Shown: positions 16,351-26,026, counted from the stretch's first letter. The stretch: DNA of 64,000 nt from Pedobacter sp. PACM 27299 (GCF_001412655.1 NZ_CP012996.1:4588001-4652000); one strand, 5' to 3'. Numbers and translations: made by a program. The notes: generated by a model not told the origin, from the sequence alone.

Positions 16351-17220
16351 TTATTTTTTTTTATTAAAAAGTTCAAAACCTTTGTACAAAGCATTGTGTA
16401 ATACATTGGCATGGTTCCCTTCTGGGAAATACACAAAATGAACTTCTAAATTAGTCGTCTTTAAGGTTTCTGCCAGCTTTTTCGCATCACCTTCCATTAC
16501 TGCTCCTTCTTTCCCAACTGCAACGTAAACTTTGGTTTTTGTAGCTGGCAATGATTTCAACAGCTCAGGTGCTTTAGCGAGCAACGATTCATTGTCCCAC
16601 CATAAACTTGGGCTCACAATCATGTATTGGTTGAATAATACTGGCGATTTTAACAATATTTCTGTCGCTAAAAGGCCGCCTAAACTTTGACCAATCAACA
16701 TTTTACTGACATTTGTTTTATAATTCTTCTCGATATAAGGCTGCAGTTCTTTTCCGATAAAACTGATGAACTTTTCTGAATGTCCGGTAGTAGGATAATC
16801 TTTGATGTCCGCAGCAATAGTTGTAGGGAAAGTATAATCTCTTTTTCTATCTACGTTTGCAATACCTACTACAATTGCTGCAGGCATAGTTTCCGTCATA
16901 CTTAAAAACTGAGTCAGGCCTGCAACATGTAAAAAATCCTCGTTTGCAGAACCATCCAACAAGTAAATTACCGGATAAGTTTTTGCAGAATCCGGATGGT
17001 AACCATCGGGTAGGTAGATATTTAGTGTTCTGCTCTCGCCAAGTATGTTCGATTTAATTATATCTGTCCGGCCAATAGAAAAAGGGCTGCTTTCAGTTTT
17101 TTGACTGCTGATTGAGGTTGTTGAGGTACTGGTTTTTCGGGCAGCTTTCTTTTGCTGCTGGGCATTGGAATCAATTGTTGTAAGAAGTCCCAAAATCATT
17201 AGGGAATACAAATATTTCAT
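16351..17220 (-). CDS. secreted esterase D/Fes-like alpha/beta hydrolase
   Basis: 289 residues. Sec signal peptide (1-20, ending SNA-QQQ) and a Ser/Thr/Lys-rich linker to about 48. The hydrolase domain shows YPVIYLLDGSA, nucleophile elbow IGQSLGG with Ser179 and GNHANVLH with His270, as in the putative-esterase (PF00756) family that includes siderophore and S-formylglutathione esterases. Periplasmic or secreted carboxyl-ester hydrolase; substrate unknown. It carries its own promoter and is probably cotranscribed with the RimJ/RimL gene 5 bp downstream. Confidence 0.9.
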   Translation of the reverse strand: MKYLYSLMILGLLTTIDSNAQQQKKAARKTSTSTTSISSQKTESSPFSIGRTDIIKSNILGESRTLNIYLPDGYHPDSAKTYPVIYLLDGSANEDFLHVAGLTQFLSMTETMPAAIVVGIANVDRKRDYTFPTTIAADIKDYPTTGHSEKFISFIGKELQPYIEKNYKTNVSKMLIGQSLGGLLATEILLKSPVLFNQYMIVSPSLWWDNESLLAKAPELLKSLPATKTKVYVAVGKEGAVMEGDAKKLAETLKTTNLEVHFVYFPEGNHANVLHNALYKGFELFNKKK

Positions 17221-17236
17221 AAATAGGTAGTTTTTT

Positions 17237-17266
17237 CAAAAATATGAATCATTTGACACAAACAAA
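17237..17266 (-). promoter_or_regulatory. esterase promoter
   Basis: On the minus strand TTTG (17266-17263) and TATTTTTG (17244-17237) fit the Bacteroidota promoter with an 18-bp spacer. Start of transcription near 17231, about 10 nt before the ATG at 17220. Confidence 0.55.
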
Positions 17267-17322
17267 CCACATTCAATGATTTATTGTGATAATTTGCAAT
17301 GCATAATTTACTACCCTATAAA

Positions 17323-18270
17323 ATGGAAACAACAATAAAAATTACTGTCATTGGCCTTGGAGGTGTTGGCGGTTACTTCGGATTTAAGCTGGCACAACAT
17401 TACTCAGATCAGCAGGAAGTGCAGATTTCTTTTATAGCCAGAGGAGCAACTTATACTGTCGTCAAAGAAAATGGTTTGACCTTACTGTCGCCAGAACATG
17501 AAAACCCAATCGCCCATCCAGCAAAAATCTACTCAGACTTTGCTATGTTCCCTTCAGCAGATGTGCTCTTAATTTGTGTCAAAGAATATGACCTGGAAAA
17601 GGTCTGTATGGAGTTAAAAGATAAAATCAAAGCCGATACACTGATTTTACCTTTAATGAATGGTGTAGACATTTATGAACGGATTAGAAAGGTGATCAAT
17701 ACTGGCATTGTACTTCCCGCCTGCGTATATGTCGCTTCTCATATTAAAGAAAAAGGAACCGTAGAACATAAAGGAAATGCAGGTAAAATTGTGGTTGGAA
17801 ACGACCCGAAATATCCGGATTATGATGCACAGAAATTAATCAACTTAATGAAATCCGCAGGTATTGACATTCAATATAAGCAGGATGCTTTCCCTGACAT
17901 CTGGACGAAATTCTTCTTCATAGCTAGCTTTGGGCTGGTTTCTGCCCGTTACAATCAGTCAATTGGAGAAATTAATGAGCTCCCGAAATTACGTGAGCGA
18001 GCGACCTTGATTATGGAAGAAATTAAGTCGATTGCCCACAAGAAAAACATTGATATCCCATCTGACATTATAGAAAAAACATTTCAAAAGGCAGCTACTT
18101 TTCCTTACGCCACCCCTACTTCATTGCAACTGGATATTCAATCCGGAAAAGAACATACAGAACTGGAATTATTTGCCGGCGCGATCATGGATTATGGAAA
18201 AGCATTGGATATTCCTGTGCTGGAAAGTAAGAGAATTTATGAAGAAATAAAATCAGGAAAAATCAATTGA
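17323..18270 (+). CDS. ketopantoate reductase-like NADPH-dependent oxidoreductase
   Basis: 315 residues. N-terminal Rossmann motif ITVIGLGGVGGYFG, then LPLMNGVDIYERI and the helical C-terminal domain with PDIWTKFFFIASFG (Lys196 matches the catalytic Lys) and the SLQLDIQSGKEHTELE signature (Glu280/Glu282). This is the ApbA/PanE family: it reduces 2-dehydropantoate to pantoate for CoA synthesis, but many paralogues use other 2-oxo acids, so panE is not certain. An upstream ATG at 17299 is in frame; I prefer 17323 because METTIKITVIG gives the usual short N-terminus. It is divergent from the esterase. Confidence 0.85.
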   Translation: METTIKITVIGLGGVGGYFGFKLAQHYSDQQEVQISFIARGATYTVVKENGLTLLSPEHENPIAHPAKIYSDFAMFPSADVLLICVKEYDLEKVCMELKDKIKADTLILPLMNGVDIYERIRKVINTGIVLPACVYVASHIKEKGTVEHKGNAGKIVVGNDPKYPDYDAQKLINLMKSAGIDIQYKQDAFPDIWTKFFFIASFGLVSARYNQSIGEINELPKLRERATLIMEEIKSIAHKKNIDIPSDIIEKTFQKAATFPYATPTSLQLDIQSGKEHTELELFAGAIMDYGKALDIPVLESKRIYEEIKSGKIN

Positions 18271-18300
18271 TATTTCCTGATCCCTAATTCAGTATTCATT

Positions 18301-18357
18301 TTCAGTATTCATCAAAAGAGAATTAAGCCTTATCTTCTGATGAATACTGAATTTTTT
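18301..18357 (+). terminator. intrinsic terminator
   Basis: Perfect 14-bp stem (TTCAGTATTCATCA at 18301-18314 with its complement at 18338-18351), 23-nt loop and six T after the stem. It ends the ketopantoate-reductase-like transcript. A partial copy of the left arm lies at 18288-18299. Confidence 0.75.
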
Positions 18358-18421
18358 GATGAGTAATGAATGATCGTTTGATAAAATTCAAAAGAGCCCA
18401 TTTGTAAGCCGTATTTGCACA

Positions 18422-20017
18422 TTAAAATCCTGCCGCAGCGGGTCTTTTCCCCTTCACATTAATCATCGTTCTACTGATTACTGGTTGAAGTGCAATCAGC
18501 ACGATAGTCAACAAACAAAGTGCGGCAATAATTTCATAATAGTTGACACAATACTGGAGAAATGCTTGCTTTTGCACCGCTTTATTTAAGAGTCCGACCG
18601 CAACTTTTGCCGCTTCATCTTTTAACATCCCATGACTTGACAATGCATTTTGATAGCCGGTCAATCGCTCAGATAAGCCCAAATCCAGCACCGTTAATCC
18701 GCTCCTCATGTCATTATTATGGTTTCCTCTAAAATACAACTGAAAATAATTCATTAAGGCCAGACTCAGACTGAATGCCGAAAAACGCACCAATACCCCA
18801 ACTGATGCTGCAGATTGGCCCATTTGAACCGGCACCGCTGATACGATAAACATCACGATTGGTGACATCACCATTCCTGCACCCAGGCCCTGCAAAAATA
18901 ACGGCAGGATAAAAGTACTGGCATCTGCTTCTGTTGCAAACAGAAAGCACATCAGCGTAAAAAACATGGCTAATAATGCAAAGCCAGCAACCCATAATAC
19001 CCGCAGCATTTTTTGCAGAATCAAGAAGCGAATTGCAATATAGGAGCCAGCAATAATCCCTAAAATATTAAAAATCATGAGTTCATTTGCATGTAAGGAA
19101 TCCATTCCCAATACTGTGATGAAGTAAGTACTGGTTAAGGTAAAAGCACCTCTAATCAGATATAAGATCACTAAAAAAACAATTCCAACACTAAAATTCC
19201 GATACTTGAATACAGAAAGATCCACCGTAGGACGCTTTAAAGCTTTTTGTCGCAATACAGACAAGACAGCTAAGCTGAGGATGGCCAATATACTGTAAAC
19301 AATGCTTAGGTCTTCCAGCCAGTCTTTTTGCTGGCCATAAATTAACACATAAGCAATGAGGATCAGCATCACCACAAACAGTAAAAAACTAGCCCAATCC
19401 AGTTGATATAAAGGTTTTTTACGGATCAGGTGTACACGGTTTAAAATCGAGAACAGCAATGCTGCAGTTGGCAAAAAACAAAAGATAATTGCTTTGTACA
19501 AAACATTGTATTCAAAGTTCTCTACTAAAGGCGCGGCAAATAAAGCTGTCACTGGTGATACACACAGAATCATTCCATAAAATATGGTATATCCTACTTC
19601 TCTGGAATGCTCCGATTTTAATCTTCCAAACAATAGCGTCAGACAAATACTGGTAATGCCGCAATTGACAATTCCCTGTAAAAATCTAAAAGTAAAAACC
19701 AGCCATATTTCCCGGGTATGGTAACAGCAATAAGCGATCAGGATTTCGAGAACGATACAGATCAAGAGATAATCTTTGGTGATGATACGTTCAAAAAAAC
19801 GACGTTCTACCCCTGCAAAGCTAGCTACTGCAGCATAAAATAGCAATAAGGAAAATTGCACATCTGCAGGTTCCATGCCATAATACCCTGCTGCTGCTGC
19901 CCCATCTGCAGTAGATAAAGCAAATAACAATACCGAAGATAACAGCAGTAATAGAATACTCAGTTTGATAAGCCATTCGGGAACCCATGACTTAAAAATG
20001 GGCAGTGATTTACTCAT
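18422..20017 (-). CDS. MFS multidrug transporter, DHA2/EmrB-like
   Basis: 531 residues with about 14 hydrophobic segments, the layout of the DHA2 (EmrB) drug:H+ antiporters. A motif like FRFLQGIVNCGI (around residue 110) and PLFLQGLGAGMVMSPI (around 370) fit the family. Works in the inner membrane and pumps drugs or metabolites through the membrane fusion protein and TolC-like partner encoded upstream. Its start overlaps the membrane-fusion gene by 8 bp, so the two are translationally coupled. The divergent AraC gene is the likely regulator. Confidence 0.9.
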   Translation of the reverse strand: MSKSLPIFKSWVPEWLIKLSILLLLLSSVLLFALSTADGAAAAGYYGMEPADVQFSLLLFYAAVASFAGVERRFFERIITKDYLLICIVLEILIAYCCYHTREIWLVFTFRFLQGIVNCGITSICLTLLFGRLKSEHSREVGYTIFYGMILCVSPVTALFAAPLVENFEYNVLYKAIIFCFLPTAALLFSILNRVHLIRKKPLYQLDWASFLLFVVMLILIAYVLIYGQQKDWLEDLSIVYSILAILSLAVLSVLRQKALKRPTVDLSVFKYRNFSVGIVFLVILYLIRGAFTLTSTYFITVLGMDSLHANELMIFNILGIIAGSYIAIRFLILQKMLRVLWVAGFALLAMFFTLMCFLFATEADASTFILPLFLQGLGAGMVMSPIVMFIVSAVPVQMGQSAASVGVLVRFSAFSLSLALMNYFQLYFRGNHNNDMRSGLTVLDLGLSERLTGYQNALSSHGMLKDEAAKVAVGLLNKAVQKQAFLQYCVNYYEIIAALCLLTIVLIALQPVISRTMINVKGKRPAAAGF

Positions 20018-21071
20018 GGTCTTTTTTTATGTGAACGGTTGCGCTCATTCCAGCGTTTAATTTTGTTAAGGAGGCATCAGCACCTTCGAGACGAATTCTT
20101 ACCGGAATACGCTGTGCAATTTTCACAAAATTACCCGTGGCATTATCAGGAGGTAATAAAGAAAATCTGGAACCTGTTGCGGCAGAAAGAGATTCTATTT
20201 TCCCTTCAAAGGACTGACCGGGAAAAGCATCGACTTCAATAGTTACAGATTCTCCGGCATACATTTTTCCAATCTGGGTTTCTTTAAAGTTTGCGATTAC
20301 CCATTTTCCTGCATCTTTATCTACGATATAGGCGATAGTTTGTCCGCTTTGTACCAGTTGTCCGGGTTGAATAGTTCTTCTACCCATTTTACCGTTGTAA
20401 GGGGCTAAAATCACGGTATAAGAAGTATTCAAATGGTTTCTTTTTAACACTGCATCTCTGCGTTGAATTTCAGAAACGAGTACTTCCGATTGCACTTTAA
20501 TATCATTAGTTTTAGAAATTGCAGCTGCATAATCTTCTTGAGCAGCATTGTACTCAGCTTGTGCCACCTCCAGCATACTTTGCATGCTTTCTAACTGCTG
20601 ACGGGTAGCAGATTCTGCCTCAAATAGTTTTTTATAACGATCATAATCCGCTTGTTGCTTCCATAGTTTTGCTTTAGCAGCTGCAATTTTTGACTTACTG
20701 GCACTTGCGAGTGTACTGGCCGTTTGCACATTGCTCTGCAACACGGAAACCTGTGCTTTTGCATTAGAAAGTGAAGCCGCTGCTTCCTCTTGCTGAACCG
20801 TATAATCACTGTCATCAATCACCACCAACGTGTCTCCCTTTTTAACGTCCTGGTTTTCGATGTAACGAACAGATTTGATATATCCACTTACCCTTGCAGT
20901 AACCGGATTGATATACTCTTCCACCTGGGCATCATTAGTTTCTTCAAAACGTAAATAGCTGAAGACGGTTTTACCTCCCCAGATCAGCAAAACGACCATC
21001 ACTACAGCCGCAATGACCGTCGTGACTACTGAAATTCTTTTATCTGTTTTATTTTGTGTTTGCGTGTTCAT
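20010..21071 (-). CDS. HlyD/EmrA-like membrane fusion protein
   Basis: 353 residues. One N-terminal membrane anchor (about 14-36), a lipoyl half-motif (SGYIKSVRYIENQDVKKGDTLVVIDD, near 60-85, shown here in part), a long coiled-coil hairpin (about 88-200), the second lipoyl half (ILAPYNGKMGRRTIQPGQLV) and a beta-barrel domain with the family motif VIANFKETQIGKM. It links the MFS pump to the outer-membrane channel. It lies 1 bp after the TolC-like part 2 and overlaps the pump gene by 8 bp, so it is the middle gene of one operon. Confidence 0.92.
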   Translation of the reverse strand: MNTQTQNKTDKRISVVTTVIAAVVMVVLLIWGGKTVFSYLRFEETNDAQVEEYINPVTARVSGYIKSVRYIENQDVKKGDTLVVIDDSDYTVQQEEAAASLSNAKAQVSVLQSNVQTASTLASASKSKIAAAKAKLWKQQADYDRYKKLFEAESATRQQLESMQSMLEVAQAEYNAAQEDYAAAISKTNDIKVQSEVLVSEIQRRDAVLKRNHLNTSYTVILAPYNGKMGRRTIQPGQLVQSGQTIAYIVDKDAGKWVIANFKETQIGKMYAGESVTIEVDAFPGQSFEGKIESLSAATGSRFSLLPPDNATGNFVKIAQRIPVRIRLEGADASLTKLNAGMSATVHIKKDHE

Positions 21072-21072
21072 A

Positions 21073-21783
21073 TTATAGGTTTCCTACGGCTTTTTCTAAT
21101 TGATAGTATTGTATTTTGGCATTTACTTTTGCCGTTGTCAGTTCAAAACGAGATTGCAATAGCTGGGTTTCTGCATCCAGTAAATCCGTCAATAAAGACA
21201 ACTGGTTGAAATAAGTATTCTGTACAATTCGATAACTTTCTGCAGCTTGTTTAATGTTTTCATTTGCCACTTCTATTCGTTTCAAAGACTCCGTGTAACG
21301 GATATAGTTTTCCTGTACTTCCTGACGAATATTGTCTTTCACGTCTTCGTCTTCTACTTCCTGCTGATGCAGTTTTATCTCCGCCACTTTCACCTTATGT
21401 TTATTGGTATAAAAGTTAGAAATAGGGATTTTCAGTTTGATGCCGGCCATACCGTTGCGATATGGAGCAAGTGCATAAGGATAAAACTGGATCTGTGGAT
21501 AGGCGAGCATATACTCTCCGAACAAGCCAACAGAAGGAAGGATATTAGATTTTACCTGTTTCAATTTCAACTCCCCAAGCTTTTGTTCTTTCTCAGAAAT
21601 CTGTAGCTTAAAAGAATTCGATTGTCCGGCTGTGAGGTAATTGGCCAGTCCTTTAATTAAGACCGGATCAGTTTCCTGGTCGGAAATGACAGGTATTAAA
21701 GGTGTATCGTCAGCCCTGCCGATCAATATATTCAGCTTTTGCTCCGCAATATGGATGCTGTTTTCAATTTCCGTCAGCATCAT
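21073..21783 (-). CDS. TolC-like outer-membrane efflux protein, C-terminal part (split gene)
   Basis: 236 residues from an ATG that overlaps the stop of the N-terminal part as ATGA. The sequence continues the TolC helix directly (MMLTEIENSIHIAEQKLNIL) and carries the second OEP repeat with long helices and SRFELTTAKVNAKIQYYQLE near the end. It has no signal peptide, so alone it should not reach the outer membrane unless the frame is repaired or the two parts are joined by frameshifting. With 210 + 236 residues the sum matches a normal TolC homologue. Translation coupling to the first part is possible. Confidence 0.8.
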   Translation of the reverse strand: MMLTEIENSIHIAEQKLNILIGRADDTPLIPVISDQETDPVLIKGLANYLTAGQSNSFKLQISEKEQKLGELKLKQVKSNILPSVGLFGEYMLAYPQIQFYPYALAPYRNGMAGIKLKIPISNFYTNKHKVKVAEIKLHQQEVEDEDVKDNIRQEVQENYIRYTESLKRIEVANENIKQAAESYRIVQNTYFNQLSLLTDLLDAETQLLQSRFELTTAKVNAKIQYYQLEKAVGNL

Positions 21784-22412
21784 TTTTTGTTTGACAAACG
21801 CAGTTCGGCACGCAGCACATCACTTTTAAGGACGGTTCCATTTTTATACAGGACATTAATTTCCTGCAGTTGTTTCTCCCTATCTTTAATATCTTGCAGC
21901 AACAAATTCTGATACGACTGATTGCGGTAAACATCATAGAAATATACCGCAGCCAGGAAATGGATTTCCTGTTTATTCAGGTTCTTTTTGGCGATGGCCA
22001 GCTCAGTTTCTGTCTTTGAAGCGGCGATTTCACGATTGGTTTTACCCCCATTGTAAAGGTTCAGGTAAGCATCTCCGGATATTTTATAATACTTTGGCTC
22101 TACTGGGAATTGCGTTGGTGTATGGAACAATCCATTTTCATAAATGGGCATTTTAAAGATATGTGCCAATACCCCGTTTGCGGCTATTTCAGGAAGCCTT
22201 TCCGATTTGGCCACTTTAATTCCTGCTTCGGAAGCCAGCACATCGAGTTGTGTCATTTGTATCTTCCTGCTGTTGCTGTCTGTAAGCTGCCAAACCTGGC
22301 GGATTGAAAGTGGATTTCCTGGATCCACAGGCCCTTGTGCGTGGGTAAAAAGAGAGGATAAAAGAAAGGTCATTCCGCCGAGGAATATTCTTTTATACGA
22401 GCTAAAATTCAT
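21780..22412 (-). CDS. TolC-like outer-membrane efflux protein, N-terminal part (split gene)
   Basis: 210 residues. Signal peptide (1-25, ending THA-QG), then the first OEP repeat with helices and GDAYLNLYNGGKTNREIAAS, as in Bacteroidota TolC-family proteins. The frame stops right after RAELRLSNKK, in a run of six A (minus strand, 21788-21783); with seven A the next part would follow in frame. So the gene is either a frameshift mutant, an assembly error in a homopolymer, or read by slippage. First gene of the efflux operon, 85 bp from the divergent AraC gene. Confidence 0.82.
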   Translation of the reverse strand: MNFSSYKRIFLGGMTFLLSSLFTHAQGPVDPGNPLSIRQVWQLTDSNSRKIQMTQLDVLASEAGIKVAKSERLPEIAANGVLAHIFKMPIYENGLFHTPTQFPVEPKYYKISGDAYLNLYNGGKTNREIAASKTETELAIAKKNLNKQEIHFLAAVYFYDVYRNQSYQNLLLQDIKDREKQLQEINVLYKNGTVLKSDVLRAELRLSNKK

Positions 22413-22475
22413 ATATATTATTTAATGCTACAAATTTCGGCTAAGAATTCTTTCTTTATTTTATCTAAAGTGACA

Positions 22476-22483
22476 TATATTTG
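22476..22483 (+). promoter_or_regulatory. -7 element of the AraC-type gene
   Basis: TATATTTG matches TAnnTTTG; it lies 14 bp before the ATG at 22498, giving a leader of about 10 nt. No good -33 box is seen, which fits an activator-dependent or weak promoter. The divergent efflux promoter must lie in the same 85-bp gap. Confidence 0.4.
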
Positions 22484-22497
22484 TTCAAACCAGCCAC

Positions 22498-23313
22498 ATG
22501 GATCATAACAGTAAAGAAAGCCTATTAGCGGCCATAGATGAACAGCCAAAAAGTACGTATGTATGGCATAGCAAGTTTGAAGATCGATTTCGTCACCATC
22601 AACATTTGAAAGGTCAGCTAACTTATGTAGAGGGCGGAGTAATTTTCCTATATGCGAACGACAAGTCTTATTTTTTACCTGGCCGTCATTACCTCTGGAT
22701 TCCTGCGGGTGTTGCACACCATTTAGAACACCGATATAGATCTGCGGTGGTAAGAAATATCTATTTTACACCTGATGATTTAAATCAGGACCCTTTTTTC
22801 GATCGTATCGGCATTTATCCTGTGAACAACTTGTTATTGGAAATGCTCAAATATTCTGAACTTTGGAATGGAAATATTACGCCAGGCAGCCCGCAATATG
22901 ATTTCTTAAATACGCTGAAAAACATTCTGCCGGATATCAGTAAACATCCGCTTCCAATTGTGGTGCCAACTACCGATAATGAGCGCTTGCGTCCTGCTTT
23001 ACAGTACATTCATCAGCATTTATCGGAAGATTTGACTTTGGAGCGCATTGCCGCAGCAACCGGTTTTTCTGAACGCACCTTATCTCGTGTTTTTCTGGCT
23101 TCTTTGGATATCTCTTTTTTTCAATACCTGAAACTGGTCAGGATCACTAAGGCAATGGAAAAGTTATTAGAAAGCGATCTGACGATAAGTGAGATCGCTT
23201 ATGAAGTAGGTTACGATAGCATATCCTCCTTCAGTAACACCTTTTTCAAGATGACCGGAAGAAGACCTTCTTCGTTTAGAGCACTGAAAACTGCCAGCCT
23301 CAGCACAGATTAG
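22498..23313 (+). CDS. AraC-family transcriptional regulator
   Basis: 271 residues. N-terminal cupin-like ligand domain (PGRHYLWIPAGVAHHLEHRY, about 60-80) and a C-terminal double helix-turn-helix (about 168-262) with LTLERIAAATGFSERTLSRV and the second signature ISEIAYEVGYDSISSFSNTF. It is divergent from the efflux operon with only 85 bp between, so it very likely controls that operon in response to a small molecule. Full length, intact. Confidence 0.92.
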   Translation: MDHNSKESLLAAIDEQPKSTYVWHSKFEDRFRHHQHLKGQLTYVEGGVIFLYANDKSYFLPGRHYLWIPAGVAHHLEHRYRSAVVRNIYFTPDDLNQDPFFDRIGIYPVNNLLLEMLKYSELWNGNITPGSPQYDFLNTLKNILPDISKHPLPIVVPTTDNERLRPALQYIHQHLSEDLTLERIAAATGFSERTLSRVFLASLDISFFQYLKLVRITKAMEKLLESDLTISEIAYEVGYDSISSFSNTFFKMTGRRPSSFRALKTASLSTD

Positions 23314-23317
23314 GGAA

Positions 23318-23794
23318 TTACGCTGTAGGTTCTTCCGGATCTGGCTCGGTATGCAGTCTTTTTTGTTTCGGTCCTTGAGGCCAGATATAACAGGTAGACT
23401 GTTTTTTCCAACCCAGGCTTTTATAAAAATCGCCTTTACCAGGAGCAGCGGTCAGGTTAACGAAATGGTAATTGTCGCCCAGCTTCTCATTTAAGGTATT
23501 CACCAGGTATTTACCTAACCCATTTCCCTGAAAATCAGGATCCACAATGATATCTGCAAGGATGGCATAATACCTGCCATCGTCTATGGTTCTTCCAAAA
23601 GCAATCAGCTGATCTTCTTTATAAATAAATAAAGTCCAGCTGCTTCTTCTAAAAGCTGCTTCTATATCTGCTTCTACCCTTGTTCTCCAATCCACCTTAT
23701 CAAATAACTCACATACGTAAGTCCAGTCGATCGTCGACAAATCAGGATTTATTTTGTAAGTCAGGTCGTTCACATCTATTTTAATCGGAGACAT
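23318..23794 (-). CDS. GNAT-family N-acetyltransferase
   Basis: 158 residues from the ATG giving MSPIKIDVNDLTYKINPDLS; a longer frame to 23824 adds ten residues that look non-coding. The central motif DIIVDPDFQGNGLGKYLVNT (acetyl-CoA loop QGNGLG) and YKSLGWKKQ near the end place it with small cytosolic GNATs. It ends with an acidic, Pro-rich tail. Substrate unknown. Convergent with the AraC gene at 4 bp distance. Confidence 0.88.
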   Translation of the reverse strand: MSPIKIDVNDLTYKINPDLSTIDWTYVCELFDKVDWRTRVEADIEAAFRRSSWTLFIYKEDQLIAFGRTIDDGRYYAILADIIVDPDFQGNGLGKYLVNTLNEKLGDNYHFVNLTAAPGKGDFYKSLGWKKQSTCYIWPQGPKQKRLHTEPDPEEPTA

Positions 23795-24016
23795 ATTTAG
23801 CTTAAAGATTTTAATTGGGCACAAATATCAACAAATAATCCATCTGTATTTAATAGTTTAGATAATTGTGGAAAAATCAATTTCTTACCTAAAAGGCCTA
23901 GTTATCATCTGCTATGCGCAACAACAAGATAATTACTTTATTCTAAAAATAAAAACGGGCCACAAATTTTTACTATAGAGAAAAAGTATTTATATTGCAC
24001 AATCAAATTAACACTC

Positions 24017-26026
24017 ATGAATAAAATCAAGTCAATACTGTGCAGTCTACTGCTCATGACTTCAGTCTATGTCTTTGCCCAGGAAAACGGCAAAGAAATC
24101 AAAACATCCAAATTTGGGAAGATAAATCCTATAGAATTTGACATTAAACCGACGGGAGTTGATTCTGCTGCAGCTGGAATCGCCATCTTTGATATTGGCC
24201 GCGGATGGTTTGAAATCAGCCCGAAAACTAAAGATTTTGTCTTTGTTTACGAGCGCCATTGCCGCTATAAGGTCATCAATAAAAATGGGTATGACCTCGC
24301 AGACCTGGAAATACAGCTCTATAATAACAACGGTTATGAGAGTACCTTAAGTAGCCTGGAAGCCTGTACCTACAATATGGAAAAGGGCAAAATAGTTCCT
24401 TACAAACTCAATAGCGATGGGAAATTCTCCGAGAAACAGGATAAAAATTACACCTTAAAAAAGATGACTTTACCTAATGTAAAGGAGGGCTCAATCTTAG
24501 AATTCAAGTACAAAGTGACTTCCGATTTCATTTTCACATTGAAAAACTGGTACTTTCAAAAAACCATCCCGGTGTTATATTCCAGCTACAAAATAAAGAT
24601 TCCCGAATATTTTACTTATAAAACCACTGCAGGAGGCTTTGTTTTCTTAAACCCTAAGATTGTAAATTCCAATGAATCAATCCACCTACCAAGCAGTACG
24701 GAAAATGTGAATGTAAATGCTGTGGAAAGCACTTATACCGCAGAAAATGTGCCTGCATTAAAGTCAGAGCCCTTCATTACGACGCTAACTGATTATGTTA
24801 GCAAAATAGATTTTGAACTGAGTAGCATTCAGTATCCTCAGCAGATCAGGAAGAACTACACCAATACCTGGCCGAAAATTGTGCAAATGATTAAGGAGAG
24901 CCAAAAATTTGGTGGGTTCGCAAGTAAACGAAGTTATCAGAAAACACTCGTGCAACAAATCATAAAAGAGGAGAAAAATCCCGATAATGTAGTCAGTTTA
25001 ATCTTCGACTATGTGAAAAACAACATCAAGTGGAATAATAAAATGGACTATTATACTTCTGAAAACAATCCTAAATCGGTTATTGAAAAGAAGATAGGGA
25101 ACTCCGCAGACATCAACCTGACGCTTTATGCCCTGCTAAATGAGGCCGGAATTCCTGCTTCACCGGTGCTATTGAGTACAAGAGGCAATGGAGTCCATTC
25201 AGGATCGCCGATGTTGACTCAGTTCGACAATGTGATTGTTGCTATACCCAAAGACGAAGCTTATATTTTTCTGGATGCCATCAATAAAAATCATACTCCA
25301 GGACTAATTGCTTTTGACAACCTCAATCATGAAGGACTTAAAGTAGATTTAGAGGGAGAGGCAGGCGTTTGGATACCAATTGAACAACCAGAAGCGAGTA
25401 GAAAACAAATTACTTATACCCTGGTATTGGGGGAAGATCATAAATTGACTGGAAAACGTTACTCTTCACTCACAAATTATGAAGGCTTGGACTTTCGCAA
25501 TACCTACCAGAAATCGATAAATGAAGCTGCTTATTTGAAAAGTTTCAAGAGCAATAAAACAGGTTTGGGCATAAAATCATATGAACTGCTCAATGTAAAT
25601 AAACAAAATGAGGCTATTGTAGAAACTATGGATATAGAAATCGAGGATAACATAGAAGAAGCAGGCAATCTACTTTACTTTATGCCACTACTCTATGATA
25701 GAACTGCAGAAAATCCGTTTAAGCTTGAAGACAGAAAGTTCCCAATTGATTTTGGGCATCCTTTAGAAGAAATGTACCGCATTAGTATTGAGTTTCCTGC
25801 TGGCTATCAATTGGAGAAATTGCCAAAAAGTGAAAAAATAAACTTAGGTGATGAAAGTGCTTCATTTACATTTCTGACAGCCTCAGAAGGAAATAAGCTA
25901 CAAATCAGTAGTAAAATATCCATCAAAAAAGCACTGTACACTCCCGAAGAGTATAAAGACCTACAGAACTTCTTCAAAAACATCGTGAGAAAGCAGGCAG
26001 AACAAGTGGTATTAAAGAAGATCTAA
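24017..26026 (+). CDS. DUF3857 protein with inactive transglutaminase-like domain
   Basis: 669 residues, signal peptide ending VFAQ (residue 21). An N-terminal DUF3857 beta domain (about 50-260) is followed by a transglutaminase-like domain (about 315-430) and a C-terminal DUF3858-like beta domain. At the site where the neighbour has GDCKGLSN, this protein reads GNSADINL: the catalytic Cys is Ser363 and the His position is Asn in DNVIVAI. So it is probably not an active transglutaminase/protease but a binding or scaffold paralogue. It is followed after 2 bp by a second family member with the active-site Cys, so the two likely act together in the periplasm. Promoter-like TTTATATTG at about 23989-23997. 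Confidence 0.88.
   Translation: MNKIKSILCSLLLMTSVYVFAQENGKEIKTSKFGKINPIEFDIKPTGVDSAAAGIAIFDIGRGWFEISPKTKDFVFVYERHCRYKVINKNGYDLADLEIQLYNNNGYESTLSSLEACTYNMEKGKIVPYKLNSDGKFSEKQDKNYTLKKMTLPNVKEGSILEFKYKVTSDFIFTLKNWYFQKTIPVLYSSYKIKIPEYFTYKTTAGGFVFLNPKIVNSNESIHLPSSTENVNVNAVESTYTAENVPALKSEPFITTLTDYVSKIDFELSSIQYPQQIRKNYTNTWPKIVQMIKESQKFGGFASKRSYQKTLVQQIIKEEKNPDNVVSLIFDYVKNNIKWNNKMDYYTSENNPKSVIEKKIGNSADINLTLYALLNEAGIPASPVLLSTRGNGVHSGSPMLTQFDNVIVAIPKDEAYIFLDAINKNHTPGLIAFDNLNHEGLKVDLEGEAGVWIPIEQPEASRKQITYTLVLGEDHKLTGKRYSSLTNYEGLDFRNTYQKSINEAAYLKSFKSNKTGLGIKSYELLNVNKQNEAIVETMDIEIEDNIEEAGNLLYFMPLLYDRTAENPFKLEDRKFPIDFGHPLEEMYRISIEFPAGYQLEKLPKSEKINLGDESASFTFLTASEGNKLQISSKISIKKALYTPEEYKDLQNFFKNIVRKQAEQVVLKKI

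Noticed and set aside
22418..22717. 99-residue minus-strand frame at the efflux/AraC gap
   Set aside because: Mostly antisense to the well-supported AraC gene.
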